Assembly: GCA_016098155.1 (NCBI GenBank) | Contig: JAAAJB010000012.1 | Coordinates: forward strand, 62,001 to 126,000 | Direction of reading: 5' to 3' | Source: Actinomortierella ambigua | Lineage: Eukaryota; Mortierellomycota; Mortierellomycetes; Mortierellales; Mortierellaceae | Length of the DNA: 64,000 bases | Shown here: one piece after another, positions 12,764-24,490 of the stretch | Numbering within the stretch: the stretch's first letter is position 1 | Layout of the letters: the number at the start of each line of letters is the position of its first letter | Position numbers and translations under genes: made by a program | Notes under the pieces: model-generated | What the model was told of the DNA's origin: nothing | The model's input: only the letters and a program-made list of their open reading frames with translations | Database searches by the model: none

Positions 12764-15700
12764 ATGGCCGTTCCCCCACAGCCACCGTTCCAATTCGAGG
12801 CGCAATCACTGCAAGCCATGGTGGCGGCAGTTCCCAAATCGTCAACACCCCAACACCCTTCTGATCAAATCAGATCAGCCCCCCCTTCCCTAACGACCAT
12901 CTCGCCTTCAGCAACGGTCTCTCCACCGTCATCATCATCATCGTCATCCAAGAAAGGCTCAACTGGCTCATTCTCCATAGCAGCCATGGCAGATCCTTCG
13001 GCAGCCCAATCCAAAAAACAAAAAACCACCCCGCCTTGCGATCGATGCCGACAACGAAGGGTAATGTACACCGGCCTTACGAGCCCTGGTTGTTGTTGTT
13101 ATTATTATTTTTGCTGTTGTTTTTCTATCTTGGTCGGGCAAACAAAAAATATATACGTGGCCTGTCAATATACCCAGCCTGGTTGCCATGAAGGACGAGC
13201 AAGTCGACAGAAAGAGAGTGAGAGTGAGAGAGAGTGAGTGAGCAAAAAAAATGAGATGGGAGAGATGGAATGTCCGAAAGGTATGTGAAGGGATCCCCCT
13301 TCGCAGTTTGAAATTCGATGGACAGTGAGCTCCCTTTTTTTTTCCTCGACCCTCTCATTTCTCCCTCCTGCTGTTGTCCATTCTGCCATTCTGGGCAAGG
13401 GAGAGCGTGGTACCCTTCAAACGAACAACTTTGTTGTCGAGAAGCCAAAAATACATATGTGCGGATATCACTCTGATGGTTGTCACCACAACACGCTATC
13501 GGACAGTGGCGGGGAAGAAAGTACAAACAGAGATAGAGAGAGAGAGAAAAAAAGCGGCAGAGGTAAGAGTGAAAGAAAGAGAGGTGAGGTATTAGTCAAC
13601 AATCAAGAGCGGGAGAGGCGAGGCGAACACAGAGGATCAAACTTTGTGGAGTCGAAGAGGAAACGAGTGGGGACCACAGGGAGGGAAAAAAAAAAGACCA
13701 TCTCTGGATGGGTCCATTCACATCGGATATGTTCCGAGCACAAACCCATTGCTTTGATTCACACAAGTGGGGCCCATAAACAGAAGAGGAGTGAGCATTC
13801 TTTCTCTGCCTGCTCTCTTAAGATTGTTTGAATTGCCCGGGGAACGGACAAAAAGAGTAATAAAAAGACAGACAGCAAAGTGACAGGAGGGCAGAGAGGC
13901 AGGGGAGAGGAGGGTAGGGTACCTTTTTTTTTCTCTCCGCATGTACACTGTCAACAACTGAAGGGGAGAGGGACACAGGCACTCTCTGTTTGATTCAATT
14001 GTCTACTCTCGGTCGCGCTAGTTGCTGCGCGGATATTTTTAAGCATCTGTCTGCTTCTATCCCCCTCCCCCCTCAACCTCCCCACACATGTTGCTGGGAG
14101 GAGGGCCAGACAGTAGACAGACGAGCAGAGTGTACACCTACACATACCCTTGTTATTTTCCGAAAGGAGAAGCTGCTGGGTAGTGTATCCGTGTGGGAGA
14201 GGCTGAGGCCTGTACCTTTCTCCCTATCTCTGTCTATCCGCCTTTCCTCATTCACACGAGTGTTTTCGTCAGCACAACATCACAGGAGGGTGTCAATAGT
14301 GTTGGCAACCAGGATTCTCTCACAAATCTGCTGTTTAGTGAGCAGCCACACACATCCACACACACTTTCACCAATCTCTCTCCCTCTCTCTATCTCTCAC
14401 TCTCTCTCTCTCACTCTCTCTCTCTCTCTCTCTCTCTCTTACTGCTGAGTGTAACTTGCTACAGCCATGCATACTAACATTATCCTGCGATATCCGTGGA
14501 ACTTCAAAAAAAAATAGATCAAGTGCGATCGCCTCGAGCCCACCTGCTCGTCGTGCATCAAGTACAAGGCTGTCTGCGTCCGCACCCCTAACCAGACCAG
14601 TCTGTATCAAAACTCGATGGACACCGTGGGCAACTCGAGCCAGTATGGTGGTACTTTACGTGCTCAAGGCGCTGCCAAGCGGGACCGCAACCTCTCTGAG
14701 GCCGAGATCCTCGACTCTTGCCTCCGTGACGTCCAGGTGTTGCAGATGAATCGCCTTCGGCGCATTGAGCAGTTTTTTGACCGTCTCGGCATTGACGAAC
14801 AGCGTCTCGAAGAGATTGGTTGGCTGACAGACCAGCTCAAGGTTTCTCACGAAGCCCAGTTAGCGAACGGTACCATTGATTCTCAGCTTCAGGCCCAGGT
14901 ATTTATCTCATCCTTAGAAAAAAAGACGCAATCGATCTCTATTCCTACCCTGTTTCTCCCACCCTGTCTTCTCCTGTCGACACTGTATTTGCTGTCTCGC
15001 CTATGCGACTAATGAGCTTATCTTTCCAACATTCCCCAACTCTTGTTTGTATATATAGCTTGGACCCGGTGTGCCTCAACCTTGGGCAACTCGGTTACAG
15101 CCATTATTAATGGCTGCAAAACGTCTGCCGCCAGCTCCTGCAAAATCGTTGACATCTATTGCTGTAAGTTTATCTGTCTGGGGCAAACCTAATACCAATG
15201 TCTCGAACCCAATGCAGTGGACAGACTCTAACATACAATGACTGGTGGTCTAAAAAAACTTATTTTGTAAACCTAGTCAGAGTCACAGGCAGGAAATGCG
15301 CCAAAAAAGCAGACACGGGAACCAAAGACCGCCAGACTGACCAATGCGGCGGAGTTTCTGTTGCCTGCGTCCGCATCGATTCCATACCCTGCAAAAGTTC
15401 CACTTTCGTTACTCAACCGCTCCATGTTTGAACTCTCAGTCTACGACCAGACTGAGTATCTGGGACCAGTGGCAGGATCGCGCGCCAAGAGCTGGGACGA
15501 AGAGATGCGCTTCCACATTCCATGGATGATTCCCGAGCCTCAGGTACGCGAGGAGTTGCTCGTCCTGCCTCCCTTGGACGAGATGTTGGATCTGATTCGC
15601 TGGATGGTGCAGAGCCCTCTCTACACCTACTTCCCCATCCTGACCAAGGCCAGCATCCTGAACGCCCTCTCATCGGCTGTTCCTGGACCCGTTTCAGTAC

Positions 15701-18700
15701 CTGAGCTCGGCGATCAGGCGGAGCACTCACCTCGACGTGGTATCTCGGGAAGAGTAAGCGCCATTCTCCTGCTGAATGCTATCTTTGCTCTTGGGGCTGC
15801 CTACCGCGCTAGCGCCGTGAAGGGTAACAACGGTGCAAGGTCCCCATGCGATGGGTATGATGAGGTTGGTCATGACGTATCGGACAAGACCAAGCAGTGC
15901 GAGTACAAGATCTATCATGACCGTGGCCGAGGTAACGCAACAGCAACTCCCCCCCCCTTTCCCCCCCTCTCTCTCACACACACACCCTCTTATCATTCCT
16001 ATTGGGATCATCTCGAAACGCCTACTAAACTCTTTTGATATCGATTGGTAGCCCTCACGGTTTATGTTTTGGACCAACCTCGGATTTCTAGTCTCCAAGC
16101 TTTGCTACTGTTGATGAAGTGCCCTGCTATTCCCGGTATCCAGAATCTCTACCGCGAGCAAGCATGTGCTATGGCTCTTGCTCTAGGACTTCATCGCGAC
16201 TGCGAATCCTGGACCATGTCACGCTCCGTGTGTCAACTTCGTCGTAACATTTTTTGGTGCTGCTATGTCGCAGATGCATCGCACAGTCTCAACGCAGGAT
16301 CGCCCGAACGCTTCCAGGATGAATATATCACCATTGGACTGCCCCAGCTCCCTTCAACGAGTTTGGGCGATGACATGGGCGAACTTGAGATCGAGAAGGA
16401 GACACAGCGTATCGCCTTTCTGATTGAGCAAGCCAAACTCTGGCGCATCGTAAAGAAGATCCGTGCCTGTGGTCAAGCTTCCTCCAACCGCGTCCCCGGG
16501 CGTGAGGGAGTGTTCACCTTCCATTCATCGACTCCGGAACGCGATTCGTCTCAGCCATCTCGCTGTGGCCAGCCTGCTTGGATGTGGCGTGCTGATTCTG
16601 TTCGTCGTATTCAAGATGTTGAGCTCGCCAAGTGGCAGATGGAACTTCCGGCCAAACTGCGGTTCGACTATGCTCTCTCACGCAGGAAGGATGCCTGTCC
16701 TTTCTTGCTTCGTATGAATGGTCTTGCAGGTATAGTCAATGAGAGGAAGCATTTTTTGTTTTTTTGGCCGATCGACACGGACTGAACGCAAAGGTCAAGC
16801 ATGACTTTGTGCACTCACTTCATTACCGTCTACTTCTCCATTTGGGACACATACCCACTCTTCCTCTCCCTTATAGCAATGCTGCAACTCATCTTCAATG
16901 AGGTCCTGATCCTGCTGCATCACCCCTTCCTGATTCTTGCCGAAAGCCGCAATCAGCAACCACAGCGTCAACAGTCAATGGATGGAGACTCTATGTCTAT
17001 CAGCTCACCAACCTTCTCTGGACGTCGTACAGTGTCATCAAAGTCGTCGCGTTCGAGTTTTTCAGGATCAAGTCGAGGACACTCTCGTCGCTCCAGTTCA
17101 ATCTCGAGAGGACCAGGCTTAACCGGCGTTCTCGAGTTTTCACCAAACACTGGCATGTCAGCCTCCAACGGCCAAGGGTCCCCCATGTCTGGTGACCAAC
17201 AGGTTGCCAACCGTCCCAGCCGCAACTTCTCGCCGTTCCTGAACAGCTGTACAAAAGCCGCCGAAGCCATCACGTTCCTTCTCGACCATGTCCTGCGCAC
17301 GGCGCCCGAGTGGCTCGTCTGTCATAACGAGACCGAGACTGCAATCCACATGGCGGAGCGCGTCCACATGCTGAACGTCAAGCTTTCCAAGGACCCCAAC
17401 ACGACGCCCCCCGGCCTGTACGGATCGCCGGCCACGCACGCCAAGGCGCAACTCAAGCTGACCCGTTCGTTCCGCCGCGAGATTGAGCAGCTGGATCCCT
17501 TCACCATGTCAGACACTTTCCGTCGTGGCCTCGATAAGAGTGCTCTTGGTCGCACCATGGATGCCATCCGCCTCTTATTGGCTTGCCGCATCGCTCGTGA
17601 CCGATACCGCATTCCTCGCACGGCGCCCACGACTGACTCCGAGTCCAATGCTTGCAACTACAAGGACTTTGAGGAGGAAGGAGCACCACCGCAACAAGAT
17701 GGCATTAAGCACTACTTGCAGGTTCGTCTCGGTGTCGCCGAGAACAGCGTCTGGATCCGGTACAGGAACGTTGTCGTCGACGAAGCTAGTGGCCTGGAGG
17801 AGTGGAATGGCGAAGAGTCTTGGATTGAGATCTTGGAGCCGTATGACCCTGAGAGCAAGAATGACATTGAGGAAGCTTTGGACGAGGATGTTCTTTTCGA
17901 ATCGGATTCCTTGGTGGAAGAACGTGCGATGGCGGTCGATATGGACGGCAATGCTGACGAACAGAACAACGCCGTGCGTGCCGTAGCGCTTGGGGATGTT
18001 GTGTCGAGAGCAGACTCTGCTGGCTCGGAGGATACCCTGTCGCCTTCGACTCCCAGAGCCTCGTCCGAGTCTACAACTGGAGTGAAGGAGCAGCTCTACC
18101 CGCACCAAGTGTCGTCCTCAGCCCTGTTGGAGATGTTTGTGGACCAGAACCCTGCAAGCCTGATCAGTTTCACCGACTTGGTGTCTGGCTCGCCTTACTA
18201 CCCCAAGAATCGGAATGCAATGAGCGACAAGGAGTTTGTGAAGGACTTTGGCAATGTCGAGGCTGGATATGACGTTCCGTTCTTCTTGAATGGCTCTTAT
18301 CAGACTCAGCCCTTTTCACTCGAGAGCCAGCGCGGATTTGATGTTCTTCAGCCCGCAATGAACCTCGATGGCACACTGACCTCACCCACAACCTCCAGTG
18401 GCCCGGCGTTGCAGTCCATGTATACACCCACATATGACTCTGCTCAGCGACAACAACAGCATCAGCAACAGCAGCATCAGCAACAGCAGCATCAGCAACA
18501 GCAACAGCAGCAACCCTCTGCAGATATGCATCTCTTTGGTCGACCCACTCAGGGACAAGGTATCCACCACCCTTCGACACCGGATTCTTCGCTTGTGCCA
18601 ATCCCAGCCAAGCAACAGCAACAACAGCCACAATCGAGCCTTGACTACTATCAGGCTTTCGGTCTTGGGACAACAGGTTTGGATCTTGGACAAGGAGCAG

Positions 18701-20202
18701 GGCAGTTTGAAGGATCACAGCTCTCGTCCAATGCAGGACCACCTTTAGCGGTCGGCCCCATGGCAGTGACCAACAACCCACTGACGGCCCTGACCGAGAA
18801 CAATTTTTTGGAGATGAGCCAGGCCAACAATTTTTCTGGTGATCCTTCGCACCAACCGACGTTCTTTGGGGCACAATCGCAACAAACCGCGAGCAAGCAA
18901 CAACAGCAGGCAGGGGGTGCCCAAAACTCGATTGCTTCAACGAGCCAACAACCATTCCACCGCCCCTTCTATGGAATGCCGATGGGTGGATTCATGACCT
19001 CTTCTATTCCGGCAGGGACTTCGACTCTGACATCGCCCTCCACACCTACGTGGAACTTTATGGGCCATGCCTCGGATGCACCTTCGCCCATCTCCTCCGT
19101 CCCCTCATCGACCCCAACGTCGCCTCTGACACAAGCCACGTATCGCATGGTTCTTTCTCCAACGGCCGCTGAACGACAGGATAGCGTCAACCGACTGCAC
19201 TCGTGGGCTGGAGTCGCGATGGACCACGAACTCCAATCTCAGACGTTTGATCTGTTGCCACCCACTTCGGAACCTGCCCCGCAACAACAAGCGGTACAGA
19301 TGCAGCAACAGCAGCGACAGCGGCAACAGTCGGAATCCACCAGTTTAAGTAGCCTTGGATTTGGAACGCCTTCCACAGCTGAGTATCCAACATCCTCCAT
19401 CCCGGCGTATGCTGGTCAATTTACAGCTGCTGATTGGTCGAGCTTACAGCAGCAGCAACCGAATGGACATCAGGGCCTCCCTTCGATCCACCCTTTACAG
19501 TCCTCGCAGTCAATGATGGGAACAGCTGAAGGAACACCCTCATCCTCGAGGACGGAGACTGTAGGATCTCTGTCCTCGTCATCATCGCCCTCGACCTCAC
19601 CCAGCTCGGACAACGGCTTTAGTCGCCGCATGACACCGAAACAAGAGCCGATGGACGGTGTGGAAGAGAAGGCGCATCTCCTCTCGAGCCAAAACCACCC
19701 ATTTCACCAACATCAACAACATCTGCAGCAGCAGCAGCAAGCAAGACAGTTTAACAGCGTGAACGTCGTCCTTGGAGGCCTGAGCGATGGTAATGATGGT
19801 GACAGATATGAAAGATACGGCGTCAGGGAAAAGATGAATTCTCTTGCTGGTGGCGGTGGCGGTGGCGGCGGTGGTGGTGGCGGTGGTGGTCTTGTGGCCG
19901 CCACCGAGCATGGACCGCAACCGCAACCACAATCAAAACTACAACCCAAACCCACGCAAATGGCACGACGACTGATCGTGCTTCGCCCTTCCTCTCCTTG
20001 CTTGACGGCTCGCCCCGGTATGGATGACAATGGCATTGACATTCCCATTCTGGAGGGCAGTCCCGAAATAGATGATCCGCATCTCGGCAGCCCCGATGAT
20101 ACCTTGATGATGATGGTCGTGGATGGCCATGACGGGTCGTCGTCCGTGCTCCGTGGCCGCCGTGATTCAAGCCGTCCTGCAGGACTCCAGTGGCGTCGCT
20201 GA
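12764..20202 (+). CDS. Zn2Cys6 transcription factor with fungal middle homology region, six exons
   Basis: Predicted DNA-binding activator of 1801 residues. Exons: 12764-13060, 14518-14898, 15059-15163, 15313-15931, 16052-16729, 16877-20202; phases agree at every junction. The binuclear zinc cluster is canonical: C92-x2-C95-x6-C102-x6-C109-x2-C112-x6-C119, with intron 1 falling between R99 and I100. Exons 4-6 hold the fungal transcription-factor domain (middle homology region), including an ALALGLHRDCESW-type segment and LILLHHPFLI. The C-terminal ~900 residues are disordered: Gln/His runs near 18440-18510, Ser/Pro-rich stretches and a Gly run near 19850, typical of activation domains. The continuous last frame opens with an ATG at 16801, but that lies in intron 5, because joining at 16877 restores the domain. 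Exon 4 could start three bases earlier. Target genes unknown. Confidence 0.87.
13061..14517 (+). other. Unusually long intron 1 of the Zn2Cys6 factor
   Basis: 1457-nt intron with donor GTAATG, a perfect TACTAAC branch site at 14472-14478 and acceptor TAG at 14515-14517. It contains GA-rich and CT-rich tracts, including a long CT run at about 14396-14439. No coding frame of known family was seen inside. It is the longest intron I assign in the window. Confidence 0.85.
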
Positions 20203-21706
20203 TACCGAGAGGAAGGAATCCTCTTTTTTTTTCTTTTGGAGCCATTCAAACCAAAGAGTTTTCTTGGCCTCGTTGTTCATTTTTTATGCTTATCTAATGG
20301 TAGTATTTCAGGAAGCGAATATCAGAGTCAATCGATATCGCACTACCACTTCATACCCTCTATCATCCTCTGTTCTTTTACTTTTTCTTTTTACACATTT
20401 TGGTTTGTTGGCCAAGGCAGATCAGAATGGTCGCCCGAACCGGCAACCCTCGACTACATTCATATCATAACATTTCATTTCATCTCATGCCAAAGGCTAA
20501 AGAAAAGAGAAAAAAAAACACTCGGGGATTGAGCATTAAGCAGGAAAAAAAAGGGAGGGAGATCACCTATGAAAGGAGCAGAGTACCCTTTTCTTCCTTT
20601 TTCCTTTCTTCTGCTCCTTCACACCTTTTTTTTTCTCCTTGCCTTGCCTTGGCATGATAAAAAAGCATTCAATAAACCTCCACTTCATTTTTCCCTCCCT
20701 TTGCATTGCTACTTTAGCAAAGACAGGAGAAAGAAAGGACGATCCGTGAGAAAGAGAGAATAATGGCAGATCGAGATTCAAGAGCACCAGGGACACAAAA
20801 GCGCGCAGTACACAGGTCCAGCAATTTTGAGTTTCCATCCAGCTGAAATCCGCAATGGAGACTGAACTGCTCGAAACATACGACGCGCTGAAGTCTAGCG
20901 AGTTGTCTTGAGAAATAAACTTGTATCTTTTTATATATCGTATGCCTGTGTATTTTTTAATTTTCTGGAGCCGCAAGGAATTTTGTCCGCTAGCCATGGC
21001 GCATGTCAAAAAGTGGCCTCAACGGACTTCCCCTTTTTTGTCTCTCTTTCTGTCTCTTCACTCTTTCTCTTTACCCATGGCACAACGCCACACGTTTCTT
21101 GGCTCTTGGCAGTACATCCGAGCCAATAGTGGAGTCTGTGACGTGAGGGATCCATGATCTGTTGGGGGGGGGGGAACATGGCATGAGGTTCGATTTCCTG
21201 TCACGCATCACCCAAGCAGCTCCTTTCGTTGGGCAGGTCCCGCAACGTCTTGGCTCCCCACACTGTGACTGATCTGCGTGGACATGTGCTTCCAGAAAAC
21301 TCCTTTCCGGGGAATGTAGTCAATGAGTGGATGGGTATTATATAAACCTGGTCTGTGCTGACCATGATTGGGCAGCGACAAATCTCGGCCCCTTTGAGGG
21401 ACAAATCCGGTTCTTCATTGCCCTCTCTGGTTGTCTCTCGTATCTGAAGAGCATGAGATCCTCTTCTGTTCTTCAGCTGACTGCGGTCAGAATAGGAAAA
21501 AAAACAAATATTCAGGTAGAAGCCCTAATTTCCGCAGTACTACTTGCGGTCCCGAGAGGGCGGGAGGGGGAGAGAGAGAAAGCTATTTAGCGGGGGGTGG
21601 GTGGGGTAGGTCTCTCTTTCCATTCCATCTACATTTGATTCCACCTCCCAATCAAAAAAAAAAAACACCTCTTTCCATCAGTCTCTCTTGTTTTGTGCAT
21701 TCACTC
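20203..21706. other. Intergenic region
   Basis: Between the transcription-factor stop and the R3H-protein ATG on the same strand. It contains poly(T)/poly(A) runs, a run of 12 or so G near 21162-21174 and, next to the ATG, a CT-rich plus strand (21610-21705) typical of the leaders in this window. No gene recognised. Confidence 0.6.
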
Positions 21707-23870
21707 ATGGCGCCTGCTCCTTCCCATCCACCGCTTGTCGGTCATTCCGTCCACGGCATGGACCGCAAGACGGCCCTGCAACTGCACCAAGAAGCCCTCG
21801 AGAAGACGATCCAGTCCACTGTGACCCTCGTCAACGGCGATGGCAACGACAGCGACTACAAGCGCAAGTTCCACAACAAGAAGAAGAAAAAGTACTATCC
21901 CTGGATCCAACGTGATTCGCTCAAACAGCGCGACAGCATTGGCAAGCCAGGAAGCCGACGGCGTCAGCGGCACGACAATGGCAAGTGATACGAAATGTGG
22001 AGCCAGGATAAAAAAAAGAGAGAGAGAGAGAGAGAGAAGCAGAATAGGAGAGGAGAGGAGGAGAGGAGGAGAGAGGAGAATTGAACATCCCAGCGCGAGC
22101 CCTAGTGAGAATGCATGTGTGTGCTATCGGGAGTCTAGCTTCCCTTGGAGAATGGATGACAGAAAAGAGAGTATCCGTTGCTGTTTGCTCCCTTGCTCGC
22201 TGTCACCCTCCATGACCATGGTAGCCCGTCTGCGATTCTTTGTGTAGTGCCTCGAGTAGTATTTGCTTTGAGGTGCAATGACTTTATTGCTATCATAATT
22301 GATTGAGAAACGTGGGAAGGATATCGGAGTCATCGGCCAACTGCCACATCACATTGTGCAGGACAGAAAGACTTATCCATTCCGATCGTCCAATTCTCTC
22401 TCCCTCTGCACACCCCTTCATCCCTATTGCGCTACCCCATGCAATCTGGGGGGTTCGTGTCTGTGTGTGTTTGGCTCGCGCCTTCCTATTTGCTGGGGAT
22501 TGTTCTCCCTTTCTTCCCCTCTTCCCCCCTCCCTCTTCCTTCTCTCTCCCTTGCAATACAAAATAGACAAGTTCGTTGAGCACCCTTGTGCTGTCCTGTA
22601 CCATGTCGACCTCGCCTTCCCCGGATACGGCCACGACGCGCCCACATTCCACTGGAAGTACGACTCTGTCATCGACTCGCTCCTGCTGCACGCACCACCA
22701 CGCCGCATGTCGAGTTTGCTCGATGGCGACCAGGCCTCCTCCGCCTGGGAGCGAGCGATGGCCCAACGTCGGGAGCGAGAGCGCCATATGGCGGGCCATC
22801 ACCGCTTGACCCGTGCCCAGCGCAAGGATATCAAGAAGGCCCATGTCCCCCAGGGCCTCGTGCGACGCTATGAGGGCGAACTGGTTGATTTCTTGGACCA
22901 GCTGCCTGTCACGACAACGGTGGTGATCAACTCTGAAACGACGACGACGACTACTACTACCACTACTACTACCACTGCCCCTGCCATCGAGCCAATGTCG
23001 GCGGACAAGGAGGAAGACGAGCGGATACTGCGGCAAAATGTCCCGGAGACCGATGCGGCTTCGGGCGATGATGCCATCGTTGAATCAACAACAACAACAA
23101 CAGCTCCCTCTCCTCCACCTTCTGCCACCAGTGCCAGTGGCACCACCACAACTACCACCACAACCACAACCTCGTCCATCACCACCACCACTACGACTCC
23201 GTCGGACAAGTCCTCGTCCCGCGTTTATCTCCGCTGGGAGATCCAGGACCGCTTCTTGCGCTTTGTTGCCCATGCCTTGTGCTCGTTCTACGGCATGGTC
23301 AGCTTTAGTATGTATTTGTCATTGACTACCATTTCTTTTGTTGGATGATGAGGAGTGAGGAAAATGATCTACTTCTCCTGCTTACCATCCATCACTTTTC
23401 TTCTCGCTTTTGCTCGCTAAACCCCCCCACTCCTCCCCACCCTCACTCATTCACCGCACACACTAGCCAAGACTTGCACAGAGGGCAAGCAGTGGATGTA
23501 CGTGTGTCACCCCGAGCATCTTGACTCGCTCAGCAAGGCAACTACAGTGCCCTTGCCCTCGACATCATCGTCCCAACACCATCAGCACGACAGTAAAAAC
23601 AATAACAGCGGCAGTCTGATGTCGGCCTTCTCCCAGCTGAGCCTGTCGTCGCCTTCGTCAAAGACTTCTCCATCAAGCCGCCGAACAGGTCCTGCTGGTG
23701 CCGGCGGCCATCACAAGCTCCGATCGCTCGACTTGATCGAAACCATGTCGTTGACAGAGCTGGATCGGCTGTGGCCGACGGTGGCCGGATGTGAGGTCGC
23801 GTCGTGTCTTGCGCCTCCGGAAACGACCTTTTTTGAGTACTTGTTCCCCACGACTCGGCTGAACCTTTGA
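21707..23870 (+). CDS. R3H-associated N-terminal domain / R3H domain protein, GC-AG first intron
   Basis: 472-residue protein from exons 21707-21980, 22567-23307 and 23467-23870. The first part has a basic KKKKKYYPWIQRDSL stretch and GKPGSRRRQRHDN, then the ...FVEHPCAVLYHVDL region, which I read as the R3H-associated N-terminal domain. Thr runs form a linker. The sequence RFVAHALCSFYGM near the end of exon 2 is an R3H core with the R-x3-H signature, completed in exon 3 by KQWMYVCHP. R3H domains bind single-stranded nucleic acid, so a role in RNA or DNA binding is likely; no specific function is known to me. The first intron (21981-22566) begins GCAAGT. Only this phase-1 junction continues the conserved frame (…HDN-DKF…). 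Intron 2 is GT-AG. Confidence 0.8.
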
Positions 23871-24490
23871 TCCCTCTCTCTCTCTCTCCCACCTTTCATT
23901 TTATCCTATTATTATTTTGGGATGAGAGGACAAAGGTAGAGCTTTTGTTGAATTTTGGTTTTTGATTTAACCCACCAGTTTTTGGTTATTTTGTCTACTC
24001 TTTTGCTTACTCCATGATTAAGAATCCAGAGAGAGGCGGGGACCTTTCTTCTTACATTGGCATTTCTCTAGTTTTAAAATAGTTCCAATTACACTGTTTT
24101 CTCACACACATCCTGCGCTTGTGACACTGTTGTCCTCTGAAGAGTGGACGAAATTGTAAGGAAACTGGGACATGGTACAAACGTGCTTTTTTTCAAAAAT
24201 TTGAGGGGAGTCAAAAAAAATCATTATTCATTTTTTTTTCTGCAAGAATGGGTGAACATGGTATGAAGGGATGCGTCTCTCAATCCTGGACACAGCTGAT
24301 ATTGGAATTATCCGCTCGTTCAAATTTTCAAAGCATTGATAAATCCAGAGTGTGAGAAAAAAAAAGAGAGAGAGAGAGAGAGGTGTGTGGCCCAAAGATA
24401 TGGAATGAGGAAGGCGCCGAGAATGATAGGGAGGTTTTCGAGGACACTAAGAAAGTGTATATTCCCTGCCACAAAAAAAAATGGGTGGAT
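23871..24490. other. Convergent intergenic region
   Basis: Lies between the stop codons of the R3H gene (plus) and the Hsp70-like gene (minus). AT-rich with several A and T runs and a GA microsatellite near 24364-24382. Probably holds both 3' untranslated regions. No gene seen. Confidence 0.6.

Noticed and set aside
16801..16876. ATG at 16801 as the start of a separate 1133-residue protein
   Set aside because: The fungal transcription-factor domain continues across the preceding exons; the acceptor at 16874-16876 joins them in frame, so this ATG lies in an intron.
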